DNA from: CAMCHP01 sp036835325
GTDB lineage: Bacteria > Bacteroidota > Bacteroidia > Flavobacteriales_D > Sanyastnellaceae
Direction of reading: 5' to 3'
Assembly (NCBI GenBank): GCA_036835325.1
Contig: DAITMF010000007.1
Span: forward strand, 1-64,000
Length of the DNA stretch: 64,000 nucleotides
The notes under the pieces were generated by a model. The model made no database searches. It was not told the DNA's origin and was given only the letters and a program-made list of their open reading frames with translations. Numbering within the stretch: the stretch's first letter is position 1; every line of letters begins with the position of its first letter. This document shows, in pieces, positions 6,909-15,456 of the stretch. The translations under genes and the position numbers were made by a program.

Positions 6909-9899
6909 TTAATCTTCGCTCAAATCAAGCGGCAAAATTAGCTTCACCCGCGTGCCCAAAATCGACCCATCATGATGAACAATGTCTTGTGGACCAATGA
7001 TTTGCATTGGTTTTCCCGACATTTTTTGCAACAGTTCCAAGCGGTTTCGGGTAATTTGCATTCCGTGTGAAATGTGGTCATCATCGGCCGATTTGCTCTT
7101 CAAACTGGTCGAAATGCCTATGCCGTCGTCTTCAATGTCGACCGCCATTGCATTGTCGCCGTAGGGCGCGATGGTCACCGATACCTTGCCCTGCCCTTCT
7201 TTGGGCAAAATGCCATGCCAAATGCTGTTCTCCAAGAACGGCTGCAAAAGCATCGAGGGCAGTTTGACACTGTGCTCGTCGAGCTCCTGATCGATGTCGA
7301 TGGTGTAGTCGAAGCGGTCGCTGAAGCGCATGCGTTCGAGCTGCAGATAGAGACTCAAGCGTTCAACTTCATCGTTCAAGGTGGCAAAGTTCACCTGCGA
7401 ACTGTCGAGGTTCTTGCGAATCAGCTTGGCAAAGCTGCTCAAATAGCGGTTGGCCGCCAATCGGTCTTGACGGTTGATGTAATACTGTATCGCATTCAAC
7501 GCATTAAATATGAAGTGGCGGTTCATGCTTGAGTTCAGGCTTTGCGACTCAAGCGCCAGCATGCGCGACCTTGAAACCAAGCGTTCGCGGTCAACGCGGG
7601 CCAGAAATGCAGCCCGACGAGCTCGCCAAATTAACCACACAATGCCCGCAACCGCCGCAATTTCAAGCAGCACAAACCACCATCGAAACCACAGTGGCGG
7701 ACGAATCTCAAAAGCGAACTCGGCCACATCACTCATTTGCCCCGAACCGTCAATCGCACGAACACGGAAGGTGTACGAGCCAAAATCGAGCTGTGCGTAA
7801 CTGGTGAAGGCTTCTTCGGTGGGTGCTTCCCAATCATCGTCAATGCCTTCGAGCATGTACTGAAAACGAAGGTTCTCAGGGTCACGCATTGACAGTGCGT
7901 TGAAGTAGAAACTGAAGGTATTGTCGGTGTACGGCACCGTCACTTGCGCCGGATAATCACCGTAGCCCGTGGGCGATTCACCGTAGCGCCCAAAGTTGGG
8001 CTTCATCAGGTTGATGCGCACCTCATCAATGCGCACACTCACATCGGCGATGCTTCGTGGCGCCGGCAGCAGCGAGCGATCAAGCCGTGTCAAGGCGCCA
8101 CCGGTGCCGAACCACACCAATGAATCGCTCACCCATACCGCGTTCTGGTTGGTTTCGGTGTAACTGATGCCGTCGTGCCTGCCGAGGCGAGTCCAAGAGC
8201 GGTCAGTGTAGTTCCCTGTAAAAACCCCGTCGTTGGTGCCAATCCAGGTAGTTTCGTTGGTTTCGAAGGCGATAAAATTCACGTTGTTCGCGCCGAAACC
8301 GCCTTCGAGAAAGAGGTTTTCAATGCTTCCGGTAACCGGATCAATAACTGCGATTCCACTTTCAGTGCCCGCCCACAGTTTGCCGTCAGGCGATTGCCGA
8401 AGGCAAAACACCGAGTTGTCGGGCATCCCTTCGGATTCGCCAAAACCGGTCAAGGCGGTGCTGGTGAGTTTCCACACTCCTGTGCTGGTGGCCATCCAAA
8501 CGCCGTTTTGCAGCGGCACAACGGCGCGCACACGCAGCTCACCGGTTCCTTCGATGGGCGTGATGGCGGTTGAACCCTCCGTCAAAAAACCCAAGCCGCG
8601 GGCTGTGCCTATCCACAATTGGCCATCGGCATCGCCGGTGAGGCTAAGCACTTGGTTATGCGGCAACCCGTCGGCAGTGGTGAAGGTGGTAAATCCATCC
8701 CCATTCCACAGCGACAGGCCGCCTGAGGTACCAAACCATGCGCGGCCATCGCGGGTGCGAACCGAACTCCAAACGCGTGTGTTGAGCAAGCCGGCTTCCA
8801 AACCATAGGAGCTCAGCACGCCGTTGCTCATGCGTGAGATGCCGTTGTCGTAGGTGCCAAACCAAAAATCGCCATCGGCATCATCGAGGATGGTCATGAC
8901 GATGTCGCCTGCCAAGCCATGCTCCGATGTGAAGTGCATCACACCGGTACCAATGAACTTTCGAATACCACCTCCGTAGGTTCCGAGCCAGAGGTTGGCT
9001 TCGCGGTCAACAAGCAATGCGCGGACGTCGGTAACATCCAACCCTGAGGCTTGATCGAACGACTGTACCTCGGCACGTTTTCGGTCGTTCGAGAACACAA
9101 TGCGGGAGAAGCCGTCGCGCGAACGCACCCAAAATTCGTTGGCCGCTTTTCCTTTCACGATGCCGGTGGTGTTTTCGCTGATCAAGCCCTCATCAACCGA
9201 AAGACCGGTCAATTCACGTCCGTCAAAATGCAGCACCCCGCGACCAACGGTGGCCATGAGCACGCCTTTTGATCCGTCGCTGCATCCGTCCAACACCACA
9301 GCTTGAATGGCCGAATCGGGCAGCCAGACTTCAATCGGCGCGTCAATCGCTGCGCAGGTACGGAGGTCTGAACGGGTTACTATGGTCCATCCTCCATCCA
9401 TCCCCAAAAACAAACGCTTCACATGCACGCCGCTGAAATTGGCGAGTGAATCGACTTTGGCAAGGCTGCGATTGGCGCTTAAAACACCATTTTCGGTGGC
9501 AATGAGCACGCGTTCGCCACCCTGAGCGACAACAATCTGATTAACCTGCGCCTTGGCGTACGACCCCTCGAAACGCAGGGTTCGAAATTCGGCGCCGTCG
9601 TACACGGTCAAACCGCCTATGGATGCAAAAACGAGGAGCGAATCGCCCACTTCGCTGATGTTGAATATTTGGTTGCTGAGCAGGCCATCGCGCCGCGAAA
9701 AGCTCTTGAAACCTGTGCCATCGAAGCGGCTTACACCGCCGAGGGTGCCAATCCACAAGTAGCCCAAGTGGTCTTGATGAATGCAGCGCACCTGCGATTG
9801 GGCCAATCCTTCGGTGGTTGACCATTTCAGGAAGGGGTATTCTTGTGCGCGGCCAAGTACGGCTACGGTGAGAAAGACTACGGCGAGAAATGTGCGCAT
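6909..9899 (-). CDS. Reg_prop / Y_Y_Y sensor histidine kinase, LytS type
   Basis: A 996-residue membrane sensor. A signal peptide (residues 1-18, ending GRAQ) precedes a periplasmic beta-propeller built from two-component-regulator-propeller repeats (for example GYLWIGTLGGVSRFDG, then similar GxLWIGTxxG units through about 620). A Y_Y_Y domain follows at about 660-735, a single membrane helix at about 738-760, and a LytS/His_kinase domain with phospho-acceptor His795 in NRHFIFNALN and the N-box PFLENSIWHG near 891. The kinase lacks an attached receiver, so it must act on a separate regulator. Its ATG overlaps the stop of the LytTR regulator gene upstream by one base (TGATG), making that regulator the obvious partner. 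In better-known relatives such propellers sense oligosaccharides, but the ligand here is unknown. Confidence 0.93.
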   Translation of the reverse strand: MRTFLAVVFLTVAVLGRAQEYPFLKWSTTEGLAQSQVRCIHQDHLGYLWIGTLGGVSRFDGTGFKSFSRRDGLLSNQIFNISEVGDSLLVFASIGGLTVYDGAEFRTLRFEGSYAKAQVNQIVVAQGGERVLIATENGVLSANRSLAKVDSLANFSGVHVKRLFLGMDGGWTIVTRSDLRTCAAIDAPIEVWLPDSAIQAVVLDGCSDGSKGVLMATVGRGVLHFDGRELTGLSVDEGLISENTTGIVKGKAANEFWVRSRDGFSRIVFSNDRKRAEVQSFDQASGLDVTDVRALLVDREANLWLGTYGGGIRKFIGTGVMHFTSEHGLAGDIVMTILDDADGDFWFGTYDNGISRMSNGVLSSYGLEAGLLNTRVWSSVRTRDGRAWFGTSGGLSLWNGDGFTTFTTADGLPHNQVLSLTGDADGQLWIGTARGLGFLTEGSTAITPIEGTGELRVRAVVPLQNGVWMATSTGVWKLTSTALTGFGESEGMPDNSVFCLRQSPDGKLWAGTESGIAVIDPVTGSIENLFLEGGFGANNVNFIAFETNETTWIGTNDGVFTGNYTDRSWTRLGRHDGISYTETNQNAVWVSDSLVWFGTGGALTRLDRSLLPAPRSIADVSVRIDEVRINLMKPNFGRYGESPTGYGDYPAQVTVPYTDNTFSFYFNALSMRDPENLRFQYMLEGIDDDWEAPTEEAFTSYAQLDFGSYTFRVRAIDGSGQMSDVAEFAFEIRPPLWFRWWFVLLEIAAVAGIVWLIWRARRAAFLARVDRERLVSRSRMLALESQSLNSSMNRHFIFNALNAIQYYINRQDRLAANRYLSSFAKLIRKNLDSSQVNFATLNDEVERLSLYLQLERMRFSDRFDYTIDIDQELDEHSVKLPSMLLQPFLENSIWHGILPKEGQGKVSVTIAPYGDNAMAVDIEDDGIGISTSLKSKSADDDHISHGMQITRNRLELLQKMSGKPMQIIGPQDIVHHDGSILGTRVKLILPLDLSED
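9395..9405 (-). repeat. GGGGATGGATG motif copy
   Basis: Copy inside the Reg_prop kinase gene in the sense direction; a near-copy AATCCATCCCC lies at about 8692 in the same gene. Confidence 0.6.
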
Positions 9900-10669
9900 C
9901 AGAGCGATTGAATGCGTTCCATAAAGGCGCTCAATTTACGGCGCGAGATGGGAATTTCAACACCGCTGCTCATCACGACCACGCCGCCGTCGGTGCGGTG
10001 AAAAGCCTTTAGGTGATGGATCACATTGATGAGAAAACTGCGGTGGATGCGAAAAAACACCCTGTCGCCTAGTTTGTCTTCGAAGTACTTGATGTTGCGG
10101 CTGCTGAGCAGTTTACGTCCTTCGGTGAGGTACACCATGGTGTATTGATCTTGGGCTTCAAGGTGGATGATTTCGTCGTAGTTGACGAAAATGAGTCCAT
10201 CACCGGTGGCGATGCTGGTGCGGCCTGAGTCTTTGGCGTGAATTTGCGCAATGAGCCGGCTGAGTTCATCGTCAGCGGGTTTATCGTCGCGCAGTACGAG
10301 GCGCTCTGTGCGGTGCACAGCTTCAAGCAAATCATCGACGTTGATGGGCTTTTCGAGGTAGTGCACCGCGCCTTCGCGAAACGCCGTAAGGGCATGCTCG
10401 CTGTGGGCAGTGGTAAAAATCACCTCAAATCCGCGGTCATCCAGCGCATTGAGAAAGCCGAAGCCGTTTTTACCGGGCATCATAATGTCGAGGAACACAA
10501 GGTCGGGATCGAGCTCATCAACCAGAGTTTCGGCCTCGCGCGCACTGGCCGCCAAGGCGATTACCTCCACTGACGGACAAAAATCATCGATCAGCATTTT
10601 GAGGTTTTCACGGGCATGCGCTTCGTCGTCAACAATCAGGGCACGCAGGCGTTTGGCGGTTGAGCTCAT
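9899..10669 (-). CDS. LytTR-family response regulator, partner of the adjacent kinase
   Basis: A 256-residue two-domain regulator. The receiver occupies residues about 8-130 with the acidic pocket LIVDDEAHARENL, the phospho-acceptor Asp in VFLDIMMPGKNG, and the conserved Lys in LEKPINVDDL. The LytTR DNA-binding domain fills about 150-256 (IHLEAQDQYTMVYL, then FFRIHRSFLINV, then EIPISRRKL). It starts at an ATG and its stop overlaps the start of the Reg_prop kinase, so the two are co-translated. It is a paralogue of the regulator immediately upstream. Confidence 0.94.
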   Translation of the reverse strand: MSSTAKRLRALIVDDEAHARENLKMLIDDFCPSVEVIALAASAREAETLVDELDPDLVFLDIMMPGKNGFGFLNALDDRGFEVIFTTAHSEHALTAFREGAVHYLEKPINVDDLLEAVHRTERLVLRDDKPADDELSRLIAQIHAKDSGRTSIATGDGLIFVNYDEIIHLEAQDQYTMVYLTEGRKLLSSRNIKYFEDKLGDRVFFRIHRSFLINVIHHLKAFHRTDGGVVVMSSGVEIPISRRKLSAFMERIQSL

Positions 10670-10698
10670 GTGTTTCGTTTAGGTTAAGGTAGGTTTAT

Positions 10699-10709
10699 GG
10701 GGATGGATG
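10699..10709 (+). repeat. GGGGATGGATG motif copy (intergenic)
   Basis: Copy of an 11-mer found at least five times in this window; the only fully intergenic copy, lying between the two LytTR genes. Confidence 0.6.
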
Positions 10710-10774
10710 ACGACGCCCGAACCAATAAACAGTTACTATGCCCTAACAAACGGTAGGGTTTACGCCACGAGTGG

Positions 10775-11551
10775 TTATACTTGGCGGATGCGTGTTAAGA
10801 ATTCAGACAGGCGTGCACGGGCGATGGGCACCTCTGCGCCGTCACTCAGGATGGCTGTGCTGCCTTCATGGTGCAGGTATTCGCGCACGGCTTCAAGGCG
10901 AATGAGGTGCGATCGGTGGCAGCGAAAAAACCGATCGGATGGCAGCATGTCTTCGTACACTTTGAGGTGGCGCGTATCGAGGTAGCTTTCGCCGGAGTTG
11001 AAGAACAAGCGTGTGCAGCTGCCGTCGCTTTCAAGGCGCACGATGTCGTCGACCCGCACGATGCGGAAGCCGCGCGAATGGTGCAGCGTGATGCGCTCAG
11101 CCGGTTTGCGTGCCGCAACATGGTCAGAGACCGAGCGTAGGCTTTCAACATACTGGCCGCGGCTTTCCCGGTGGTCGACGAAGGTGCGTTGGTAGAGCAG
11201 GAGGCGGTCAACGGCTGCCCGAAGGTCATCGATGTCAACGGGCTTGAGCAAGTAATGGATGGCATTGGCATGAAAGGCTTGCACCGCGTAGTCTTTGAAC
11301 GCTGTAACAAACACCACCTGAAAATTGGGTTCGGGAATCGACTTAAGAAACTCAAAACCTTCTGCGCCTGACGGCATGCGAATGTCGAGGAAGACTACAT
11401 CGGGAGTCAGCTCGGTCTCTTTAGACAGCGCATCCTTCACCCCGTTGGCATCGCCGACCACCTGAATTTCAGGACAATGCTCGTTGAGCAGCATCCGCAA
11501 GTTCTCACGGGCGTGGAATTCATCGTCAACCAAAAGGGCTTTTAGCTGCAT
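10775..11551 (-). CDS. Second LytTR-family response regulator
   Basis: A 258-residue paralogue of the downstream regulator. The receiver (LLVDDEFHARENLRML, Asp in VFLDIRMPSGAEG, Lys in LLKPVDIDDLR) is joined to a C-terminal LytTR domain (VRLESDGSCTRLFF, FFRCHRSHLIRL, EVPIARARLSEF). All phosphorylation-pocket residues are present. It is 105 bases upstream of the kinase-linked regulator and on the same strand, so it may be co-transcribed or have its own promoter. No second kinase is nearby, which leaves two regulators for one kinase in this locus. Confidence 0.93.
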   Translation of the reverse strand: MQLKALLVDDEFHARENLRMLLNEHCPEIQVVGDANGVKDALSKETELTPDVVFLDIRMPSGAEGFEFLKSIPEPNFQVVFVTAFKDYAVQAFHANAIHYLLKPVDIDDLRAAVDRLLLYQRTFVDHRESRGQYVESLRSVSDHVAARKPAERITLHHSRGFRIVRVDDIVRLESDGSCTRLFFNSGESYLDTRHLKVYEDMLPSDRFFRCHRSHLIRLEAVREYLHHEGSTAILSDGAEVPIARARLSEFLTRIRQV

Positions 11552-11670
11552 GTGCGAAAGATACGCAAGAAGGGGTTGACGTAACCTTTGGCGATTGTGC
11601 GCGTAGAACGTACTGCAATGCGCAGCGAGCCCTCTCCCCAGGCGCCAAGCAGAACGAAAACGAAGACCCT

Positions 11671-11928
11671 ATGAGTGTTTTTGCCTTTTTTCAACGACTG
11701 AAAGTCGAAGTAACCAACGACCAGAGCTACCTCGAGGTCGAGTACAAGCCGACCACTGAGGGTGCCTTATACGACATTTGCGATGTGAATGGCCGCATAC
11801 TTAAAACCGGCAAGTTTGACGGAAAGAAACTCCGCGTAGCGGTATCTGACCTGATTTCATCGGCCTATGTTTTTCTTGTGCTGGATGGAAAAGACATCCG
11901 CAGCAAGCGTTTCCACATCGAACGGTAA
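11671..11928 (+). CDS. Free-standing T9SS sorting-domain-like protein without signal peptide
   Basis: An 85-residue protein whose pattern (LYDICDVNGRILKTGKFDG, then LRVAVSDLISSAYVFLVL, then SKRFHIER at the end) follows the seven-strand type-A C-terminal sorting domain of T9SS cargo. It has no signal peptide: the N-terminus MSVFAFFQRLKVEV is short and not cleavable. A real cargo domain is always at the end of an exported protein, so an isolated cytoplasmic copy is odd. It could be a remnant, a chaperone mimic or an unrelated Ig-like protein. It stands alone, divergent from the LytTR gene, and is followed by a good terminator. Confidence 0.65.
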   Translation: MSVFAFFQRLKVEVTNDQSYLEVEYKPTTEGALYDICDVNGRILKTGKFDGKKLRVAVSDLISSAYVFLVLDGKDIRSKRFHIER

Positions 11929-11967
11929 TACCAAACGCTAAGACTAACCACTTCTACGATTGGAATC

Positions 11968-11994
11968 AAAGGGTGCCCGAGGCGCCCTTTGTTT
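11968..11994 (+). terminator. Intrinsic terminator after the sorting-domain-like gene
   Basis: Stem AAAGGGTGCC/GGCGCCCTTT (one G-T pair) with a three-base loop at 11968-11990, then GTTTT. Placed 40 bases after the stop at 11928. It is compatible with plus-strand termination; in the other direction the run of T is shorter. Confidence 0.65.
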
Positions 11995-12032
11995 TCGAAA
12001 ACGATTTCGATCAAGCCTTCCTCTTTCCACTT

Positions 12033-12506
12033 TCACTCCTTGCGAACTTCTTTGACTCTATCATCTTCCAATCTGATAGCCACAACATGCGGGAATAACA
12101 ACCCGACGCTATTCGCAATAGAATCAGGTAAATAGAGAACACGCTCTTGATCCAATTCTAACTGTTGAATAAGCAGCTCTGCATCGAGCGGGTAATGCGC
12201 GATTAAAACAGCTACTGTATTCGACTCGTCAGCAACTCTTTTTGTAAATTCCAACGACGACTCTTGCCTGCAAGCGGCGCAGTTCCCCAGGTTGAAGAAC
12301 AAAATTTGAAGAGTATCTTCATTCTGCAGAATCTCGCTGTCCTGTGCCCATTCATGAGCGAGCAATGCTGAGACCTTCGATGAATAAAACGTCAAGTACT
12401 TGTCCACAACTACTTCCTCCTCAGTGTTACATGCTACACCAAGAAAACTAAGCAAGAACAGGAAGTACCATCTACGGCAGAAGGGGGCGTAAATCAAACT
12501 CAGCAT
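12033..12506 (-). CDS. Lipoprotein with CxxC thioredoxin-like motif
   Basis: A 157-residue lipoprotein with an N-terminal hydrophobic stretch ending in the lipobox LGVAC at about residues 22-26. The mature part contains a strand-then-active-site pattern LFFNLGNCAACRQESSLEF, i.e. a CAAC motif in the position expected of a thioredoxin fold, followed by AVLIAHYP. This would make it a surface or periplasmic thiol protein; homology is too weak to name a family. The ATG at 12506 is 35 bases inside the upstream DUF4221-like gene, so the two are translationally linked. It is the last of three overlapping lipoprotein genes with lower GC than their neighbours. Confidence 0.7.
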   Translation of the reverse strand: MLSLIYAPFCRRWYFLFLLSFLGVACNTEEEVVVDKYLTFYSSKVSALLAHEWAQDSEILQNEDTLQILFFNLGNCAACRQESSLEFTKRVADESNTVAVLIAHYPLDAELLIQQLELDQERVLYLPDSIANSVGLLFPHVVAIRLEDDRVKEVRKE

Positions 12507-13605
12507 AGCGTGGTTGGTTATTGGCGCGAGAAAGTGAATCCGGATAGCTCATGCGAAACCCATTTTGGCAAAGATGATGGTGAACCGGTATGACCCCTTC
12601 AGGGAGCCTGTATTCTCCGATCAATTCAAACTCATTCGATATTAGTTGCAGATAGCTGGTTCGGCGGAGTTCATTGAGTCCTGATTCACCAGCCTCGTGG
12701 TGATTAATAATCCTGATGTAACACTGTAGCTCTGGATGATAATCTAGACTGACTACTTGGGTTTCAGTCAGCATGTAATTGATGACAAAGTTCATATCAT
12801 TCTTAAATGCCGTATCGTAAGGATTCACAATAAAATCAAAGCTTGCAGGCGGCACATCCACAAATTGCCCTACTTGCGTATTCAAATCGTACACACACAA
12901 CTCAGTGCTTGCAGGATACGCAACAACGATAGTAGACCGATTGACCACAGGAAATGTGGTCAAGAAACCTCCATTCGATTGCTCTTTATAAACTTGTGGA
13001 TACGAAACATCTAATGGCTTTAATTCACTCGTTTCCCAATCAAGAAGCGCCAAACAGGGAGAGTTAAAAAACTCAGGCTCCCAATACGAATAGACAGTTG
13101 ACGAGAGCGGCACCAAGAGGTAGGTTGAGTCAACACCTCTAATCTCTTGAATTCGCTTATTGAAGCTGGCGAGGTATTTCACGCCATCTAGTTCAATGAC
13201 GTCAGGGATAGTGCACTGTTCGAAGTATGAAAAATCCAACTGACCACTTCGGTGATAAACTAGGAAAGAGTCGAGCGACTCTTGCAAAACCAATCGATCA
13301 TCAACGCCTCCCCAATAATCGAACCACACTTCGATTGAATGTTCGAACCCCGCACTCCCACGTTCAAAATCGAATCTCATTAATGAGTCTAAACCTTCGG
13401 TGACAAATATGGCACTATTACTCCCCTCGGGGTGCTGCAGTAGAGGTAGCAACTCGTAACTGCTGGGTTCTTTAAAGCCGCTTATCTTTTTTGGAAAGAT
13501 ATCAACTGGATCCAACAAATCGTTTGAACAAGATTGAATTACGAATAAAAGTATGCAACGTAGAAATACGTTGCATACTTTTTGAAAGCTAGAGAACTTA
13601 ATCAC
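12472..13605 (-). CDS. DUF4221-like lipoprotein
   Basis: A 377-residue lipoprotein starting with GTG; the lipobox is VIQSCS at about residues 22-27. The body has the look of a DUF4221 beta-propeller: repeated strands, the late segment YLQLISNEFELIGEYRLPEG and the closing NGFRMSYPDSL, which match the usual end of that family. Members are Bacteroidetes surface proteins of unknown role, often found in clusters. The GTG overlaps the stop of the gene before it as GTGA, and its own 3' end overlaps the thiol lipoprotein. A substrate cannot be inferred. Confidence 0.65.
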   Translation of the reverse strand: MIKFSSFQKVCNVFLRCILLFVIQSCSNDLLDPVDIFPKKISGFKEPSSYELLPLLQHPEGSNSAIFVTEGLDSLMRFDFERGSAGFEHSIEVWFDYWGGVDDRLVLQESLDSFLVYHRSGQLDFSYFEQCTIPDVIELDGVKYLASFNKRIQEIRGVDSTYLLVPLSSTVYSYWEPEFFNSPCLALLDWETSELKPLDVSYPQVYKEQSNGGFLTTFPVVNRSTIVVAYPASTELCVYDLNTQVGQFVDVPPASFDFIVNPYDTAFKNDMNFVINYMLTETQVVSLDYHPELQCYIRIINHHEAGESGLNELRRTSYLQLISNEFELIGEYRLPEGVIPVHHHLCQNGFRMSYPDSLSRANNQPRYAEFDLRPLLP

Positions 13606-14006
13606 TTATTCTCAATGTCAGCTTGTAAAAGCGCGGCTTCATGAGCTACACGAAGCAGTTCATCGTAACCATCAGCATCAAAATAGCCTTCTGCTACACC
13701 TAGAATAACGTGCTCTTCCGCAATTGACCATGGATTGGTTGCATTCGACGCAGGATTCTTCACAGGAGTACAAGGTCGTTTCTTTTTGCAATTACCTTGG
13801 CCGTCTTTGCAAAGTGTTCCAGCAAACGAACCTCCGCCATTAGCGTATTCGTCAACGCAAGCAAACTCCAAGTAGCGCCTCCCCGCTTCCTTCTCAAAGC
13901 CTGATAAGATCGTTTGACTTGTAGTTTCAAGAACAGGTGAGACCTCCTCCTTCGAACATGACGCTATAAGCGCAATGCTCAGCAATAGAAAAATTGTCTT
14001 TTTCAT
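13602..14006 (-). CDS. Small Cys-containing lipoprotein, first gene of a trio
   Basis: A 134-residue lipoprotein (signal MKKTIFLLLSIALIASC, lipobox ALIASC). The mature region has four further Cys in a compact stretch (EFACVDEY ... GTLCKDGQGNCKKKRPC), suggesting disulfides outside the cytoplasm, then a helical acidic C-terminus. No family recognised. It overlaps the DUF4221-like gene by four bases and probably starts the operon; the 150 bases upstream are AT-rich and hold no other gene. Confidence 0.65.
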   Translation of the reverse strand: MKKTIFLLLSIALIASCSKEEVSPVLETTSQTILSGFEKEAGRRYLEFACVDEYANGGGSFAGTLCKDGQGNCKKKRPCTPVKNPASNATNPWSIAEEHVILGVAEGYFDADGYDELLRVAHEAALLQADIENK

Positions 14007-14156
14007 TTTTAATTAATTTAACGTGAACTCAAATCTCAAAAAAAAATGACTTGACCAAATCCCATGAAAAGAAATTCACTCACTCACTTCAAGAGCAAAC
14101 TACTTAATACGGTTTAAATAGAGAAGAACAGAGCTGCTGAGCTTTGAGCTGATCCA

Positions 14157-15299
14157 TCACTCACACATCTCCCCGAACGCGCTCAAGAAAACTATCAAAT
14201 CGACCGTATTCACAATACCGTCGAGATTCAAATCGGCCGGACAGCCCGTGAAGCACCCGAACGAGGCGAGGAAAATCAACAAGTCAGATGTGCTCACCAT
14301 GCCATCGTTATCGAAATCACCCTGACATCCTGACCCGCCAAACGACCACCCTAAGTCTTGCATCATGCCAAGCACTATCGCTCCCGGATCATGAATGGCC
14401 TCTGCTGTTCCCAAAAACGGGGTCATCAGCGCATTTACTGTGCCGGTTGGAAAATCGTCTTCATTCAAGTGACTGATTGAACTGCCCGGTGAAAACGCCG
14501 CCGGAGCGTACAACTCCGGTAGGTCACCTGCATTGGCTTCTACCCCATTCGATCCGTTCCAAAACAAATCTTGCGATGTGGCAAAAGTCAGCACTTCAGC
14601 CGACGGACTCTCAATCGAGGTCAACTCGGTGCCCGCACCGTTCTCAACAAAGGTGTCGTAGATGAACGGGCTGCCCAAGAATCCAACGCTGGCTTGGCTG
14701 CCATCGACTTGTACTGTACCAAAAAAGCCCAACCCGTGGCAGAGCTCGTGAAGCACGACGGTTACGAAATCGTACTGGCCCGATGGGGTGTTGCCATCCG
14801 TCCCAAAATACCAGTTCACCGATGAACTGAAACTGCATGTAATGTCTTGGAGTCCAGGCGCCAAATCGCTGTCATGGAGCTTGTTGGCCAAGGCCACCGG
14901 ATAGAAGGTATCGGGCTGAAGCGCTCCGGGAAAGTTTCTCAACCCGGTGGTGGCTCCTGCCGAGCCTAAGGTGCTGGGGCCCAAATCAGTGAAGTTGGCC
15001 GTTACCAAGATGGGGACATTTGACGTCAACAAAGAGGCCCAAATGTCAACAGCATACTGAAAAGCATTTTGCGCTGCCGGGGTGAATCCGTTGTAGGTCA
15101 CAGAAATGACAACCGAGCGCTCGCCGTTTTGCTCAAATCCGGCGGGCGGAGGGACAAACGAAAACGCATCAACGCCCGTGCCTTCGAGTCCGTGGGCACA
15201 GCCTGAATGTTCAGGCAGCTTTTGCATACCGAAAAAATGCTGAGCAGTTGCGCCAGTGCCGATGGCGACAAGCACGAGAGAGAGAAGAAGACGTTTCAT
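14157..15299 (-). CDS. Secreted zincin metalloprotease with dockerin-like tail
   Basis: A 380-residue exported protein using the ATG at 15299, which gives the signal peptide MKRLLLSLVLVAIGTGATAQ; a longer in-frame reading adds 45 residues without any signal. The zinc motif HELCHGLGF is at residues 184-192 and a possible Met-turn is NALMTPF later on. The third zinc ligand at the usual HExxHxxGxxH position is Gly, so the ligand set must differ. The last 57 residues are two EF-hand/dockerin-like units (GDFDNDGMVSTSDLLIFLASFG and DLNLDGIVNTVDLIVFLSAFG) framed by four Cys and ending CE. There is no T9SS domain. Confidence 0.85.
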   Translation of the reverse strand: MKRLLLSLVLVAIGTGATAQHFFGMQKLPEHSGCAHGLEGTGVDAFSFVPPPAGFEQNGERSVVISVTYNGFTPAAQNAFQYAVDIWASLLTSNVPILVTANFTDLGPSTLGSAGATTGLRNFPGALQPDTFYPVALANKLHDSDLAPGLQDITCSFSSSVNWYFGTDGNTPSGQYDFVTVVLHELCHGLGFFGTVQVDGSQASVGFLGSPFIYDTFVENGAGTELTSIESPSAEVLTFATSQDLFWNGSNGVEANAGDLPELYAPAAFSPGSSISHLNEDDFPTGTVNALMTPFLGTAEAIHDPGAIVLGMMQDLGWSFGGSGCQGDFDNDGMVSTSDLLIFLASFGCFTGCPADLNLDGIVNTVDLIVFLSAFGEMCE

Positions 15300-15456
15300 T
15301 TGGTTAAAGTCTATATCAAATATACTGATTTTCAGCTGCTCTAGACCAAGGTTGTAGACAACACTGTAGGAATCGTCTGAAACCCTTTGGCTTTCAAAAC
15401 CCCTGCGAAGATGCCGCGTAAACGGCCTACACATTCCTCACTGTAACACTGCACAC

